Below are positions 1 to 10,658 of a stretch of DNA of 64,000 bases, one piece after another. The DNA is from Intrasporangium calvum (GTDB lineage Bacteria > Actinomycetota > Actinomycetes > Actinomycetales > Dermatophilaceae). The notes beneath the pieces were generated by a model. That model saw nothing but the letters and a program-made list of their open reading frames with translations. It had not been told where the DNA came from and made no database searches. The translations under genes and the position numbers were made by a program. How positions within the stretch are numbered: the first letter of the stretch is position 1; every line of letters starts with the position of its first letter. The stretch spans positions 1 to 64,000 of the forward strand of contig NZ_JAPFQL010000003.1 in the NCBI RefSeq assembly GCF_028446585.1, written 5' to 3'.

Positions 1-979
1 AGCTGTCGAGCATGTCCGGGGTGAGGTTGGCATCGGTGCCGGGGATCCCGAGGTCCTCGGCGCGCTTGTCGGCCATGGCGAGCAGGCGGCGGATGCGCCC
101 GGCGACGGCGTCCTTGGTCATCGGCGGCTGGGCGAGCTGGCCGAGCTCCTCGAGGCTGGCCTGCTTGTGCTCGAGCCGGAGGACACCGGCCTCACGCAGG
201 TGGTCGGGGACCTCGTCGCCGAGGATCTCCATGGCCCGTTCGACTCTGGCGCCGGCGGCGACGGCGGCCCGGGCCGAGCGGCGCAGGTTGGCGTCGTCGA
301 AGTTGGCGAGCCGGTTGGCCGTGGCGCGCACCTCCCGGCGCATCCGGCGCTCCTCCCACGCGAGCACGGCGTCGTGTGCGCCGAGCCGGGTGAGCATGGC
401 CCCGATCGCGTCGCCGTCGCGGATCACGACGCGGTCGACTCCGCGGACCTCGCGGGCCTTGGCCTGGATGCCGAGCCGGCGAGCCGCGCCGACGAGGGCG
501 AGAGCCGCCTCCGGTCCGGGGCAGGTGACCTCGAGCGCGGACGAGCGGCCGGGCTCGGTCAGGGAGCCGTGCGCGAGGAAGGCACCGCGCCAAGCAGCCT
601 CGGAGTCGCAGGTGGAGCCACTGACGACCTTCGGCGGCAGGCCGCGCACCGGCCGTCCGTGGGTGTCGACGAGGCCCGTCTGCCGCGCGAGGGTCGCACC
701 CTCCTCGACCACCCGGACGACGTAGCGCGAGCCGCGTCGCAGCCCCCCGGCAGCGAGCACGAGGACGTCGCTGCGGTGGCCGTAGACCTCGGTGATGTTG
801 CGGCGCAGCCGGCGAGCGGCGTTGGCGGTGTCGAGCTCGGCCTCGACGACGATCTGGCCGCCGATGATGTGCAGGCCCCCGGCGAAGCGCAGCATGGTGG
901 AGACCTCGGCCTTGCGACAACAGGGCTTCGTCACGTCGAGCCGCGAGAGCTCGTCCTTCACCTTCGCTGTCATCGCCAT
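1..979 (-). CDS. whiA: WhiA-family DNA-binding regulator (3' end outside window)
   Basis: The reading frame from the ATG at 979 runs leftwards off the window and gives 326 residues. This is close to the usual full length of about 325-330, so only a few C-terminal residues are missing. The start [15 protein letters not shown], a Cys-Cys pair (KPCCRKAE) near residue 20, the homing-endonuclease-like middle and the C-terminal helix-turn-helix ([20 protein letters not shown]) are typical of WhiA/DUF199. In Streptomyces WhiA controls sporulation and division genes together with WhiB; elsewhere its role is broader. It follows yvcK and rapZ, the usual order in Gram-positive bacteria. A second in-frame ATG at 973 is an alternative start. 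Confidence 0.93.
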   Translation of the reverse strand, partial: MAMTAKVKDELSRLDVTKPCCRKAEVSTMLRFAGGLHIIGGQIVVEAELDTANAARRLRRNITEVYGHRSDVLVLAAGGLRRGSRYVVRVVEEGATLARQTGLVDTHGRPVRGLPPKVVSGSTCDSEAAWRGAFLAHGSLTEPGRSSALEVTCPGPEAALALVGAARRLGIQAKAREVRGVDRVVIRDGDAIGAMLTRLGAHDAVLAWEERRMRREVRATANRLANFDDANLRRSARAAVAAGARVERAMEILGDEVPDHLREAGVLRLEHKQASLEELGQLAQPPMTKDAVAGRIRRLLAMADKRAEDLGIPGTDANLTPDMLDS

Positions 980-1026
980 GTCCGACATCCTGCCACCCGG
1001 ATCCGGGCCCGGACGCCATGCGCCGC

Positions 1027-2001
1027 TCAGTTGGCGATGACGTCCCGCAGAGCGGCCGCGAGCCGGAGCGGGTCGTGGACCCCGGGTCGCGCGCGGGCGA
1101 CGACGGGCGCGATCACGAGCTCGGCGCCCACCTCGGCGGCGGCCGCCCGCAGCGTCTCCGGGTCGTCGACGACGCTCGGGTCCGCGACGACGGCATCGAG
1201 GCGCAGGCCCGGCGCGTTGGCGGCGAAGGAGGCGAGGTGGTCCTCTGCGCGGAAGTCGCGGGTCTCGTCGGTGGCGACCTCGAGGTTCAGGATGAGGAGG
1301 CGGCGGGCCGTCGTGGCGACGAGCGCGTCGGCCAGGTCGGGGACCAGCAGGTGGGGCATGACCGAGGTGAACCACGAGCCGGGCCCGAGGACGACCCAGT
1401 CGGCCTCCAGGACGGCATCGAGGGCCTCGACGCACGGCTGGGGGCAGGTCGGCACGATCCCGATCGAGGACACGACGCCCGGTGAGGAGGCGACGCGATG
1501 CTGGCCGTGGACGACGACGGTCTCGTCGGGCCGGTCCGGGTCGTGGCCCCGGATCTCCGCGACGATCTCGAGGGGCTCGGAGGCCATCGGGAGCACCCGG
1601 CCCCGGGCGCCGAGCAGCCGTCCGACGAGCTCGAGGCCGCCGACGGTGTCGCCGAGCAGCTCCCAGATGGAGACGATCATCAGGTTGCCGAGCGAGTGGC
1701 CCTGGAGCTCACCGGACCCCGCGAACCGGTGCTGGAGCACGTCGCGCCAGGTGTGGCCCCACTCGGAGTCGTCGCAGAGCGCGGCGAGGGCCATCCGCAG
1801 GTCGCCCGGCGGCAGGACGTGGAAGTCGTCGCGCAGCCGCCCGCTGGACCCTCCGTCGTCGGCGACGGTGACGACGGCCGTGAGGTGGTCGGTGAGGAGG
1901 CGGAGGGCGCTCAGTGAGGCGAAGAGTCCGTGCCCTCCGCCCAGCGCGACGATCTTGCGCTGGTGCGTCGGCAGGAGCTGGGCTGCGGGGGGCACGCTCA
2001 C
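1027..2001 (-). CDS. yvcK: YvcK/CofD-like gluconeogenesis factor
   Basis: This 324-residue protein belongs to the YvcK (UPF0052) family, related to the 2-phospho-L-lactate transferase CofD. YvcK binds UDP-sugars and links carbon metabolism to cell-wall synthesis; an enzymatic activity is not firmly known. The N-terminal nucleotide-binding motif [14 protein letters not shown] and the following [13 protein letters not shown] are present, as is the GxGSxxTSxxPxL-type segment ([14 protein letters not shown]). The GTG at 2001 is chosen because it overlaps the rapZ stop by four bases (GTGA). Upstream in-frame codons would lie inside rapZ. The gene is translationally coupled with rapZ and followed by whiA. 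Confidence 0.92.
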   Translation of the reverse strand: MSVPPAAQLLPTHQRKIVALGGGHGLFASLSALRLLTDHLTAVVTVADDGGSSGRLRDDFHVLPPGDLRMALAALCDDSEWGHTWRDVLQHRFAGSGELQGHSLGNLMIVSIWELLGDTVGGLELVGRLLGARGRVLPMASEPLEIVAEIRGHDPDRPDETVVVHGQHRVASSPGVVSSIGIVPTCPQPCVEALDAVLEADWVVLGPGSWFTSVMPHLLVPDLADALVATTARRLLILNLEVATDETRDFRAEDHLASFAANAPGLRLDAVVADPSVVDDPETLRAAAAEVGAELVIAPVVARARPGVHDPLRLAAALRDVIAN

Positions 2002-2927
2002 TCCCGGCCGAGATCCCGGTGGACGGTGAACGTGTCCACCTGGTCCGTGCCCAGCCGGGCGCTCAGGGCCTCCGCCGTGGCCACTGAGCGGTGCTTGCCA
2101 CCGGTGCACCCGACGGCGACGGTGACGTAGCGGCGACCCTCACGCACGTAGCCGTCAATCATGGTGCCGAGCAGGTCGGTGGCCCGGTCGAGGAACTCCT
2201 GCGCCCCGGCCTGCTGGAGGACGTAGTCCGCCACCGCCGTGTCCCGGCCGTTGAGCGCCTTGAGCTCGGGCACCCAGAACGGGTTGGGCAGGAACCGCAT
2301 GTCGAAGACGACGTCGGCGTCGAGCGGGAGGCCGTACTTGAACCCGAAGCTCATCACGGCGATGCGCAGCTGCGCCTTGCGGTCGCCCGCGAAGATCGAG
2401 GTGAGCTTCGCCGTCAGCTGGTGGACGTTGAGGCCCGAGCTGTCGATGACGACGTCGGCGCCCGAACGCAGGTCGAGCAGGAGCGACCGCTCCTTCTGGA
2501 TCCCATCGAGCAGGCGCCCCTCGCCCTGGAGCGGATGCGGCCGGCGCACGCTCTCGAAGCGGCGGACGAGAGCCTCGTCGGTCGCGTCGAGGAACAACAC
2601 GCTCGGCCGCTCGCCGCGCGCCGTGGCCGCGTCGATCGCTTCCTCGAGGTGGGCGAACCAGCCACGTGACCGGACGTCGACGACGACGGCGAGCTGGCGC
2701 AGCGCCGCGTCGGGGTGCTGCACGGCGGAGGCCGAGCGCAGCGCGACCAGGGACTCGAGCATCTGGGGTGGGAGGTTGTCGACGACGAGCCAGCCGAGGT
2801 CCTCCAGGACGTTCGCCGTCGTGGAGCGACCGGCACCGCTCATGCCGGTCACGATGACGAGGGGGGCGTCCGCGATGGCGCCGCCTCCTGGTGGTGACGC
2901 CTGGGGTGTGGCGGACCCGGTGTTCAT
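1998..2927 (-). CDS. rapZ: RapZ/YvcJ P-loop nucleotide-binding protein
   Basis: This 309-residue protein has a Walker A motif (GMSGAGRST, near residue 29), a Walker B-like region and the conserved C-terminal [10 protein letters not shown] segment of the RapZ/YvcJ family. In E. coli RapZ is an RNase E adaptor that responds to glucosamine-6-phosphate. In Gram-positives YvcJ is a nucleotide-binding protein with a less defined role, so the RNase-adaptor name should be read as a family label. The gene overlaps uvrC by four bases (ATGA) at its start and yvcK at its end. The order uvrC-rapZ-yvcK-whiA is the standard actinobacterial one. Confidence 0.93.
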   Translation of the reverse strand: MNTGSATPQASPPGGGAIADAPLVIVTGMSGAGRSTTANVLEDLGWLVVDNLPPQMLESLVALRSASAVQHPDAALRQLAVVVDVRSRGWFAHLEEAIDAATARGERPSVLFLDATDEALVRRFESVRRPHPLQGEGRLLDGIQKERSLLLDLRSGADVVIDSSGLNVHQLTAKLTSIFAGDRKAQLRIAVMSFGFKYGLPLDADVVFDMRFLPNPFWVPELKALNGRDTAVADYVLQQAGAQEFLDRATDLLGTMIDGYVREGRRYVTVAVGCTGGKHRSVATAEALSARLGTDQVDTFTVHRDLGRE

Positions 2928-5023
2928 TCGAGGATCTCTCCCGTCGTGAGGTTGACGGCCGGCTCTGCCGGACCGCTCTCGGACAAGTGGGCGACGATGG
3001 CGCCCGCCAGGGCAGGGCCGATGCCCGGCACGGCCATGATCGCGTCTGCGTCGGCGGCCCGGAGCCGTTTCACCGACCCGAAGTGCTTGAGCAGGGCCCG
3101 CTGCCTGGCGGCGCCCAGCCCGGGGACCCCGTCGAGCTGCGAGGCCGTCATGGCCTTGGAGCGGCGCTGGCGGTGGAAGGTGATGGCGAAGCGGTGCGCC
3201 TCGTCACGCAGGCGTTGCAGCAGGTAGAGGCCCTCGCTGGTGCGCGGGAGGATGAGCGGGTGGTCGGTGCGGGGCACCCACACCTCTTCGAGCCGCTTCG
3301 CGAGCCCGACCAGGGCGACCTCCTCGATGCCGAGCTCGTCGAGCACGGCCTGGGCCGCGTTGACCTGGGGCAGGCCGCCGTCCACGACGACGAGGCTCGG
3401 CGGGTAGGCGAAGCGTCGCGGCCGTCCGGTGGTCGGGTCGATCGGTCCGGTCGTCGCATCGTCCTCGAGGTCTCCCTCCCGGCCAGGCGGTCCGGCAGCC
3501 GCGCCGTTGGAGCCGGACGGTTGGGTGTCCGCCTCGACCCCGGCCGCCAGGTCGAGGTCGCCGACCCCTTCGGCCTCCTCGAGGTATCGGCGGAACCGGC
3601 GACCGAGCACCTCGCGCATGGCCGCGGTGTCGTCCACCGTCGCAGCCGGGGCGGGGCCGGCTCCGTCGGGCTCGTCGGCTGGTGCGCCCCCACGCACGAT
3701 GAAGCGGCGGTACTCGCTCTTGCGGGCGAGGCCGTCCTCGAAGACGACCATGCTCGCCACGACGTTGGTGCCCTGGACGTGGCTGACGTCGTAGCACTCG
3801 ATCCGCAGCGGCGCCTCCGGCAGCTCGAGGTAGTCCTGCAGCTCCTGCAGCGCCTTGCTGCGCAGCGTGAGGTCGCCGGCGCGCGCCACCTTGTGCCGGG
3901 CCAGGGACTGCTCGGCGTTGCGCCGCACCGTCTCCATGAGGCTTCGCTTGTCACCGCGCTGCGGGATCCGCACCGACACCGTGGACCCGCGTAGTCCGGA
4001 GAGCCACGCAGCGACGGCCTCGGGGTCGGCGGGCTCGACGGGCACGAGGACCTCACGCGGGACGGCATCCCGGGCGGTCGTGCCGGGGTCGACGTCGCCG
4101 TAGACCTGCTGAAGGAGGTGCTCGACGAGCAGCGGCAGGTCCTCGCTCTCCTTCTCGACGACCCAGCCGCGCTGCCCGCGGATGCGGCCACCGCGCACGT
4201 GGAACACCTGGACGGCTGCCTCGAGGTCGTCGTCGGCGAGCGCGAAGACGTCGGCGTCGGTGCCGTCCCCGAGGACGACGGCCTGCTTCTCGAGCGCCTT
4301 GCGCATCGCGGTGAGGTCGTCTCGCAGCCGGGCCGCCTCCTCGAACTCGAGGTTGGTCGAGGCCTCCTTCATCCGGCTCTCCAGCCGCCGCAGGAAGCGG
4401 GTCGTGTCGCCGGACATGAAGTCGCAGAACTCCTCTGCGATGGCGCGGTGCTCGTCGGCACTGACGCGGCCGACGCAGGGGGCCGAGCACTTGTCGATGT
4501 AGCCGAGCAGGCAGGGTCGGCCGCTGGCGGACGCCCGCTTGAAGACCCCGGCCGAGCAGGTCCGGATCGGGAAGACGCGGAGCAGCAGGTCGAGGGTCTC
4601 GCGGATGGCCCACGCGTGCCCGTAGGGACCGAAGTAGCGGGTGCCCCGCCGTTTCGCGCCGCGCATCACCTGGGCCCGCGGGTACTCCTCCCCCATCGTC
4701 ACGGCAAGGAACGGGTAGGACTTGTCGTCGCGGTACTTGACGTTGAACCGCGGGTCGAACTCCTTGATCCAGGAGTACTCGAGCGCCAGGGCCTCGACCT
4801 CGGTCCGGACGACGGTCCACTCGACGGAGGCGGCGGTGGTGACCATCGTCGCGGTGCGTGGGTGGAGCGCGGCGATGTCCTGGAAGTACGAGGACAGCCG
4901 GGGGCGCAGGGACTTCGCCTTGCCGACGTAGATGACCCGACCGTGGGCGTCCCGAAAGCGGTAGACCCCCGGGTCGATCGGGATCTCCCCCGGCTTGGGG
5001 CGGTAGGTCGTCGGGTCGGCCAC
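2924..5023 (-). CDS. uvrC: UvrABC system protein C
   Basis: UvrC makes both incisions in nucleotide excision repair after UvrA/UvrB damage loading. The 699-residue protein has, in order, a GIY-YIG nuclease (GVYRFRD...[14 protein letters not shown], residues about 19-43), a UVR motif ([13 protein letters not shown], about 228), the RNase H-like endonuclease beginning at [13 protein letters not shown] (about 410) and C-terminal helix-hairpin-helix motifs ([25 protein letters not shown]). The endonuclease half contains an insertion of roughly 60 Ala/Gly/Asp/Glu-rich residues before [10 protein letters not shown]. The ATG at 5023 gives the usual N-terminus. The end overlaps rapZ. Confidence 0.96.
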   Translation of the reverse strand: MADPTTYRPKPGEIPIDPGVYRFRDAHGRVIYVGKAKSLRPRLSSYFQDIAALHPRTATMVTTAASVEWTVVRTEVEALALEYSWIKEFDPRFNVKYRDDKSYPFLAVTMGEEYPRAQVMRGAKRRGTRYFGPYGHAWAIRETLDLLLRVFPIRTCSAGVFKRASASGRPCLLGYIDKCSAPCVGRVSADEHRAIAEEFCDFMSGDTTRFLRRLESRMKEASTNLEFEEAARLRDDLTAMRKALEKQAVVLGDGTDADVFALADDDLEAAVQVFHVRGGRIRGQRGWVVEKESEDLPLLVEHLLQQVYGDVDPGTTARDAVPREVLVPVEPADPEAVAAWLSGLRGSTVSVRIPQRGDKRSLMETVRRNAEQSLARHKVARAGDLTLRSKALQELQDYLELPEAPLRIECYDVSHVQGTNVVASMVVFEDGLARKSEYRRFIVRGGAPADEPDGAGPAPAATVDDTAAMREVLGRRFRRYLEEAEGVGDLDLAAGVEADTQPSGSNGAAAGPPGREGDLEDDATTGPIDPTTGRPRRFAYPPSLVVVDGGLPQVNAAQAVLDELGIEEVALVGLAKRLEEVWVPRTDHPLILPRTSEGLYLLQRLRDEAHRFAITFHRQRRSKAMTASQLDGVPGLGAARQRALLKHFGSVKRLRAADADAIMAVPGIGPALAGAIVAHLSESGPAEPAVNLTTGEILE

Positions 5024-5055
5024 GCCACCACCCTATGTCGACGCGCAGACGCTGC

Positions 5056-5073
5056 CGTATGCCGCTGGGCTCG
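5056..5073 (+). repeat. 18-bp intergenic repeat, copy 1 (exact)
   Basis: An exact copy of CGTATGCCGCTGGGCTCG in the gap between the Rieske gene stop (15 bases away) and the uvrC start (33 bases away). Read on the coding strand of the flanking minus genes it is CGAGCCCAGCGGCATACG. It is not palindromic and does not form a terminator by itself. Its function is unknown. Confidence 0.85.
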
Positions 5074-5087
5074 GTCCGCGGGCGCCG

Positions 5088-5513
5088 TCAGCTGAGCGTG
5101 TAGCTGTCTCCGGACACGGTGACCGACTTCGCCTCGAGCGGCCGCTTGGCCTGGCTGTCCGGGGTCGGGGCTCCGGACTCGATGTCGAAGGCGCTGCCAT
5201 GGCAGGGGCAGATGATCTGCCCGTCGCGGATGCTCGTCACGGCGCATCCCTGGTGCGTGCAGGTCGTGGAGAACGCCTTGAGGGTCCCGGCTGCCGGCTG
5301 GGTGACGACGACCTTCGTGTCCGGGAAGATCTTGCCGCCGCCGACGGGGATCTCGGAGATGGGGCGTCCGGCCACTGCGGAGCCGGCGCCAGCCGCGTCG
5401 GGCGCGGCCGTCGTCGGCACCGGTGGGCTGCTGCACGCGGCGAGGGCGCCGGCCCCAGCGATCCCGGCAGCCCCGGTCAGCACGTTGCGTCGGCCGGTGA
5501 GGCGTTGGCTCAT
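5088..5513 (-). CDS. Rieske [2Fe-2S] lipoprotein, Tat-exported
   Basis: This 141-residue protein carries a twin-arginine signal (TGRRNVLTG) and a lipobox (ALAAC, Cys about 27), so it is predicted to be folded in the cytoplasm and anchored outside the membrane. After a Pro/Ala-rich linker comes a compact Rieske domain with CTHQGC and CPCHGS. Both cluster-binding Cys-His pairs and both disulfide cysteines are present, as in bc1-type Rieske proteins. The ATG overlaps the uvrA stop by four bases, so it is probably translated with uvrA. No cytochrome b or oxygenase partner lies nearby, so the electron donor and acceptor are unknown. Confidence 0.9.
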   Translation of the reverse strand: MSQRLTGRRNVLTGAAGIAGAGALAACSSPPVPTTAAPDAAGAGSAVAGRPISEIPVGGGKIFPDTKVVVTQPAAGTLKAFSTTCTHQGCAVTSIRDGQIICPCHGSAFDIESGAPTPDSQAKRPLEAKSVTVSGDSYTLS

Positions 5514-8500
5514 GACGTTCCCTTCGTCGATCGCTTCGCGGGAGTCGAACGTTTCGCGGCCGTCGTGGCCGTGGCCGGAGCCCGGCGAACCGTCACCGTG
5601 GAGGTGCTCTTCGCAGCGGCGGCGGTCGTGCGGCGCCGCGACGTCGTGGACCCCTTCGCCGACGTCGCCGCCACCGTGCCGGTCGTCTTCGCGCCGTTCG
5701 ACGCCGCCGGCTTCCTCCCGGAAGCCCGGGACGGAGTGCGCGCGGTCCGCTCGAGGATCGGCCGGAGGAAACGGCCCGTGTGACTTGCCTCGACCTGGGC
5801 CACGTCCTCCGGGGTCCCCTCGGCGATGACCTGCCCACCGCCCGAACCGCCCTCGGGACCGAGGTCGATGATCCAGTCGGCGTTCTTGATCACGTCGAGG
5901 TTGTGCTCGATGACGATGACGGTGTTGCCCTTGTCCACGAGGCCCTGGAGCACGTCGAGCAGCTTGCGGATGTCCTCGAAGTGCAGCCCGGTCGTCGGCT
6001 CGTCGAGCACGTAGACCGTGCGCCCCGAGGACCGCTTCTGCAGCTCGCTCGCGAGCTTGACCCGCTGCGCCTCACCCCCGGACAGGGTCGGCGCGGGCTG
6101 GCCGAGCCGGACGTAGCCGAGGCCGACGTCGTTGAGCGTCTTCAGGTGGCGCGAGATGGCGGGGACCGCCTCGAAGAACTCGGCCGCCTCCTCGATCGGC
6201 ATGTCGAGGACGTCGGCGATCGTCTTGCCCTTGAAGTGGACCTCGAGTGTCTCCCGGTTGTACCGCGCACCGTGGCAGACCTCGCACGGGACATAGACGT
6301 CCGGCAGGAAGTTCATCTCGATCTTGATCGTGCCGTCGCCGGCGCAGTTCTCGCACCGCCCGCCCTTGACGTTGAACGAGAACCGGCCGGGCTGATAGCC
6401 GCGCACCTTGGCCTCGGTCGTCTCGGCGAACAGCTTGCGCATGTTGTCGAAGACGCCCGTGTAGGTGGCCGGGTTCGACCGAGGCGTGCGCCCGATCGGG
6501 CTCTGGTCGACGTGGACGACCTTGTCGAGGTGGTCGAGCCCACTGACCGACCTGTGCCGGCCGGGCACCCGCTTGGCGTTGTTGAGCCGGTTGGCCAGGA
6601 CGTTGTAGAGGATGTCGTTGACGAGCGTCGACTTGCCCGAGCCGGACACGCCCGTGACCGCGACGAGGTTGCCGAGGGGGAAGTCGACCGTCACGTCCCG
6701 CAGGTTGTTCTCCCGGGCCCCGGTCACGGTGATCCGGCGCCCGTCGTGGCCACGCCGCACGGCGGGGAGGGAGATCTCACGGCGACCCGACAGGTACATC
6801 CCGGTCAGCGAGTCGGGGTGCTCGAGCAGGCCCTTGACCGGCCCGGAGTGGACGACGTGCCCGCCGTGCTCGCCGGCCCCGGGCCCGATGTCGACGACCC
6901 AGTCGGCCGTGGCGATGGTGTCCTCGTCGTGCTCGACGACGATGAGGGTGTTGCCGAGGTCGCGCAGGCGCGTCAGCGTCTCGATGAGCCGGTGGTTGTC
7001 GCGCTGGTGCAGCCCGATGGACGGCTCGTCGAGGACGTAGAGGACGCCGACGAGGCCGGAACCGATCTGCGTCGCGAGCCGGATCCGCTGGGCCTCGCCG
7101 CCCGAGAGCGTCCCGGCCGCCCGGTCGAGGGAGAGGTAGTCGAGACCGACGTCGACGAGGAAGCCCAGGCGCGCGTCGATCTCCTTGATGACCCGCTCGG
7201 CGATCTGTCGCTCGCGAGCCGTGAAGTCGACGTGGTCGAGGAAGCCCGCGGCATCGGAGATGGCGAGGGCGCAGACCTCGCTGATGTTCTTGCCGTCGAT
7301 GAGGACGGCGAGGGACTCCGGCTTGAGCCGGGCACCCTTGCAGACCGGGCAGGGCACCTCGCGCATGTAGCCCTCGTAGCGCTCCCGGCTCCAGTCGGAC
7401 TCCGTCTCGGCGTGCCGGCGCTTGATGAACGGCACGACCCCCTCGAACCCGGTCGTGTAGGACCGGTCGCGGCCGTAACGGTTGCGGTAGCGCACATGGA
7501 CCTTGTAGTTCTCACCGTGCAGCAGCGCCTCCTTGGCGCGCTGCGGCAGCGCCTTGAACGGCACGTCCATCGAGAACTTCAGGTCCTCGGCGAGCGCCGC
7601 CATGACCCGCTGGAAGTACTCCGCGGAGCCGCTGCCCTGGGCCCACGGCTGGATGGCGCCCTCCGCCAGGCTGAGGTCGTCGTTGGGCACGACGAGCTCG
7701 GGGTCGACCTCGAGCTCGGTGCCGATGCCCGTGCACTCGGGGCAGGCCCCGAACGGCGAGTTGAACGAGAAGGAGCGGGGCTGCACCTCGTCCATCCCGA
7801 GGGGGTGGTTGTTGGGGCAGGCCATCTTCTCCGAAAAGCGGCGCTGCCGCTCGGGGTCCTTCGCGTCGCGGTCGACGAAGTCGACGACGAGGATCCCGCC
7901 CGCGAGGCCGAGGGCTGTCTCGACCGAGTCGGTGAGCCGTCGCTTGGCGCCCGTGTCGTCGCCCTTCGCGACGAGCCGGTCGACGACGACCTCGATCGTG
8001 TGCTTGCGCTGCTTCTCCAGCTTGGGCGCCTCGGTCAGCGAGACGACCTCACCGTCGACGCGGGCCCGGGAGAACCCCTTGGTCTGCAGCTCCGCGAAGA
8101 GGTCGACGAACTCGCCCTTACGGCCCTGGACGACGGGCGCGAGCACCTGGAACCGGGTGCGGTCCTCCAGGGTGAGGAGCTGGTCGACGATCTGCTGCGG
8201 TGTCTGCCGGGTGACCGGCTCCCCGCACACCGGGCAGTGCGGCCGGCCCGCGCGCGCGAAGAGCAGCCGGAGGTAGTCGTAGACCTCCGTGATCGTGCCC
8301 ACGGTCGATCGGGGGTTGCGGTTCGTCGACTTCTGGTCGATCGACACCGCCGGTGACAGCCCCTCGATGAAGTCGACGTCCGGCTTGTCCATCTGGCCGA
8401 GGAACTGCCGCGCATAGGAGGAGAGCGACTCGACGTAGCGCCGCTGCCCCTCGGCGAAGATCGTGTCGAAGGCGAGCGACGACTTGCCGGAGCCGGAGAG

Positions 8501-8635
8501 ACCGGTGAAGACGATGAGGCTGTCGCGGGGCAGGTCGACCGACACGTCCTTGAGGTTGTGCTCACGCGCGCCACGAACGACGAGCGCGTGAGAGGTCGAG
8601 GGCCGATCCGTGGGCGTAGCAGTCACGCGCCCCAT
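5510..8635 (-). CDS. uvrA: UvrABC system protein A
   Basis: UvrA is the ATPase that recognises DNA damage and loads UvrB. Two ABC modules are visible: Walker [13 protein letters not shown] and [12 protein letters not shown], two LSGGEAQR signatures, and zinc-binding cysteines ([16 protein letters not shown] with CEVCHG). The ATG at 8635 puts [20 protein letters not shown] at the normal place near the N-terminus; a further in-frame extension upstream would only translate the intergenic tandem repeat. At 1041 residues it exceeds the usual 950-1000 because of a C-terminal tail of about 80 residues rich in Ala, Thr, Ser, Lys and Arg. No clear LexA box was seen upstream. Confidence 0.97.
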   Translation of the reverse strand: MGRVTATPTDRPSTSHALVVRGAREHNLKDVSVDLPRDSLIVFTGLSGSGKSSLAFDTIFAEGQRRYVESLSSYARQFLGQMDKPDVDFIEGLSPAVSIDQKSTNRNPRSTVGTITEVYDYLRLLFARAGRPHCPVCGEPVTRQTPQQIVDQLLTLEDRTRFQVLAPVVQGRKGEFVDLFAELQTKGFSRARVDGEVVSLTEAPKLEKQRKHTIEVVVDRLVAKGDDTGAKRRLTDSVETALGLAGGILVVDFVDRDAKDPERQRRFSEKMACPNNHPLGMDEVQPRSFSFNSPFGACPECTGIGTELEVDPELVVPNDDLSLAEGAIQPWAQGSGSAEYFQRVMAALAEDLKFSMDVPFKALPQRAKEALLHGENYKVHVRYRNRYGRDRSYTTGFEGVVPFIKRRHAETESDWSRERYEGYMREVPCPVCKGARLKPESLAVLIDGKNISEVCALAISDAAGFLDHVDFTARERQIAERVIKEIDARLGFLVDVGLDYLSLDRAAGTLSGGEAQRIRLATQIGSGLVGVLYVLDEPSIGLHQRDNHRLIETLTRLRDLGNTLIVVEHDEDTIATADWVVDIGPGAGEHGGHVVHSGPVKGLLEHPDSLTGMYLSGRREISLPAVRRGHDGRRITVTGARENNLRDVTVDFPLGNLVAVTGVSGSGKSTLVNDILYNVLANRLNNAKRVPGRHRSVSGLDHLDKVVHVDQSPIGRTPRSNPATYTGVFDNMRKLFAETTEAKVRGYQPGRFSFNVKGGRCENCAGDGTIKIEMNFLPDVYVPCEVCHGARYNRETLEVHFKGKTIADVLDMPIEEAAEFFEAVPAISRHLKTLNDVGLGYVRLGQPAPTLSGGEAQRVKLASELQKRSSGRTVYVLDEPTTGLHFEDIRKLLDVLQGLVDKGNTVIVIEHNLDVIKNADWIIDLGPEGGSGGGQVIAEGTPEDVAQVEASHTGRFLRPILERTARTPSRASGRKPAASNGAKTTGTVAATSAKGSTTSRRRTTAAAAKSTSTVTVRRAPATATTAAKRSTPAKRSTKGTS

Positions 8636-8689
8636 GCTAAGTCGGCGCACTGACAGTCCCCGCATCGTGCGGATTCCACCAAAGGGCTC

Positions 8690-8776
8690 GGAAGGGGCGC
8701 GGAAGGGGCGCGGAAGGGGCGCGGAAGGGGCGCGGAAGGGGCGCGGAAGGGCACGGAAGGGGCGCGGAAGGGACGG
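8690..8776. repeat. 11-bp purine-rich tandem repeat array
   Basis: Five perfect consecutive units of GGAAGGGGCGC run from 8690 to 8744. They are followed by a 10-base variant (GGAAGGGCAC), another perfect unit (8755-8765) and a degraded unit. The plus strand has closely spaced runs of four G and could form quadruplex or other non-B DNA. The array occupies much of the divergent uvrA/GH15 intergenic region and is a candidate site for copy-number change. Confidence 0.95.
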
Positions 8777-8796
8777 GACGTCGCTCGGCCCGGGAA

Positions 8797-8814
8797 CGAG
8801 CCCAGCGGCATACG
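8797..8814 (-). repeat. 18-bp intergenic repeat, copy 2 (exact)
   Basis: An exact copy of CGTATGCCGCTGGGCTCG on the minus strand, so the coding strand of the GH15 gene reads CGAGCCCAGCGGCATACG. It ends eight bases before the GH15 ATG and takes the place where a ribosome binding site would normally lie. The overlapping TACGGT at 8811-8816 is a TANNNT-type -10 candidate six bases before the ATG. Confidence 0.85.
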
Positions 8815-8822
8815 GTGTCCTC

Positions 8823-10658
8823 ATGAGCGCGAGCCGGCCACCCGGGAACGTCACGCCGATCGAGGACTACGCCGTCCTCGGCGACACCGGGACCGCTGCG
8901 CTCGTCAGCCGTGGCGGGTCGGTCGACTGGCTCTGCCTGCCGCGGTTCGACTCCCACGCGTGCTTCGCGGCGCTGCTCGGCACCCGCGAGAACGGGCGCT
9001 GGCTGCTCGGCCCGGTCGACCCCGAGGTGCGGACGACGCGTCGCTACCTCAACGACTCGTTCGTCCTCGAGACGACCCACGAGACGTCGACGGGCGTCGT
9101 GCGGGTCGTCGACCTCATGCCGCTCGGCGACGGCCGGGCCGACGTCCTGCGCCGCATCGAGGGAGTCAGCGGCACGGTCCGGATGCGGCACGAGTGGATC
9201 GTCCGGTTCGGCTACGGCCTCATGCGCCCCTGGGTGAGCCGGCACACCGAGGAGCGCGAGGCCGGGATCGACGAGGTCATCACCGCCGTCGCCGGCCCCG
9301 ACATGATCGTCCTGCGCGGCGCGCGGCTGCCCCGGGCCGAGGGCGGACAACACGTCGACGAGTTCGACGTCGAGGCCGGGCAGACCTTCACCTTCGCGAC
9401 GACCTGGTTCCGCAGCCACGAGACGGTTCCGGCCCCCCTCAAGGTGATGAACCGCATCGCCGACACCATCGACCGCACCCATCGGTGGGCTGCGTGCAGC
9501 GACTACGACGGCCCGTACGCCGCCGCCGTCACCCGCTCGCTCCTCGTCCTGCGACTGCTCAGCCACGGCGTCACCGGCGGCATCGTCGCCGCACCCACGA
9601 CGTCCCTGCCGGAGGACTTCGGCGGCGAGCGCAACTGGGACTACCGCTTCTGCTGGCTCCGCGACGCTGCCCTGACCCTCGAGGCTCTCCTCGGCTGCGG
9701 CTACGTCGAGGAGACGGAGCTGTGGCGCCAGTGGCTGCTGCGAGCCGTGGCCGGCGACCCCGACGACATCCAGATCATGTACTGCGTCGACGGGGCCCGC
9801 GACCTGCCCGAGCGGGAACTGTCCCACCTGCCGGGCTACGCGGACTCGAGACCGGTCCGGATCGGCAACGGCGCCGTGGGCCAGCGGCAGACCGACGTCC
9901 TCGGCGAGGTGATGATCGCACTCGAGCACGCCCGCCAGCGCGGCCTCGCCGAGACCGACGACTCGTGGAACCTCCAGCGCGCCCTCGTCGACAACCTCGC
10001 CGAGCACTGGGAGCAGGCCGACAACGGCCTCTGGGAGATCCGCGGCCCGGTCCGCCACTTCACCCACTCCCGCGTCATGGTGTGGGCCGCCTTCGACCGG
10101 GCCATCCAGGCCGTCGAGGAGCACGGCCTCCCCGGCCCGGTCGACCGGTGGCGCGAGCTGCGCGAGCAGGTCCGCGCGGAGGTGATGGAGAAGGGGTGGA
10201 ACGACAAACGCCAGACCTTCGTGCAGCACTACGACACGACCGAGGTCGACGCGTCCCTGCTCACCCTCTCCGCCGTCGGGTTCCTGCCCGGCGACGATCC
10301 GCGGATGCTCGGCACGATCCGTGCCGTGGAGCAGGACCTCATGCCCGACGGGCTCGTCCTGCGCTATCGCACGGAGACGGGGGTCGACGGCCTCGAGGGT
10401 GGCGAGCACCCGTTCCTCGCCTGCTCCTTCTGGCTCGTGACCGCCTACGCCAAGGCCGGCCTCGTCGCCGAGGCGACCGCGCTGATGGACCGGCTCGTCG
10501 GTCTCGTCAACGACGTCGGGCTGCTGTCCGAGGAGTACGACCCCGTGGGGCAGCGCATGGTCGGCAACTTCCCCCAGGCTTTCTCCCACCTGACCCTGGT
10601 CGGCGCGGCGCTCGCGCTGGCCGAAGCGACCGGAAAGGCACGACATGCACCTCATTGA
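8823..10658 (+). CDS. Glycoside hydrolase family 15 protein (glucoamylase/trehalase-like)
   Basis: This 611-residue protein starts with the GH15 N-terminal beta-sandwich ([32 protein letters not shown]) and continues into the alpha/alpha barrel with [13 protein letters not shown] near residue 273 and LLSEEYDP near residue 562, the region of the catalytic base in GH15 enzymes. Actinobacterial members include glucoamylases and mycobacterial trehalase (Rv2402 type); substrate cannot be decided from sequence. There is no signal peptide, so it should act in the cytoplasm. The ATG at 8823 has no Shine-Dalgarno sequence, so leaderless translation is possible. The 3' end overlaps the next gene by 14 bases. 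Confidence 0.9.
   Translation: MSASRPPGNVTPIEDYAVLGDTGTAALVSRGGSVDWLCLPRFDSHACFAALLGTRENGRWLLGPVDPEVRTTRRYLNDSFVLETTHETSTGVVRVVDLMPLGDGRADVLRRIEGVSGTVRMRHEWIVRFGYGLMRPWVSRHTEEREAGIDEVITAVAGPDMIVLRGARLPRAEGGQHVDEFDVEAGQTFTFATTWFRSHETVPAPLKVMNRIADTIDRTHRWAACSDYDGPYAAAVTRSLLVLRLLSHGVTGGIVAAPTTSLPEDFGGERNWDYRFCWLRDAALTLEALLGCGYVEETELWRQWLLRAVAGDPDDIQIMYCVDGARDLPERELSHLPGYADSRPVRIGNGAVGQRQTDVLGEVMIALEHARQRGLAETDDSWNLQRALVDNLAEHWEQADNGLWEIRGPVRHFTHSRVMVWAAFDRAIQAVEEHGLPGPVDRWRELREQVRAEVMEKGWNDKRQTFVQHYDTTEVDASLLTLSAVGFLPGDDPRMLGTIRAVEQDLMPDGLVLRYRTETGVDGLEGGEHPFLACSFWLVTAYAKAGLVAEATALMDRLVGLVNDVGLLSEEYDPVGQRMVGNFPQAFSHLTLVGAALALAEATGKARHAPH

Noticed and set aside
5780-8356. Plus-strand open frame of about 860 codons opposite uvrA
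   Set aside because: A GC-driven shadow of uvrA with no recognisable protein features.
8636-8690. LexA/SOS box upstream of uvrA
   Set aside because: No GAAC-N4-GTTC-like sequence was found in this gap or upstream of uvrB or uvrC.
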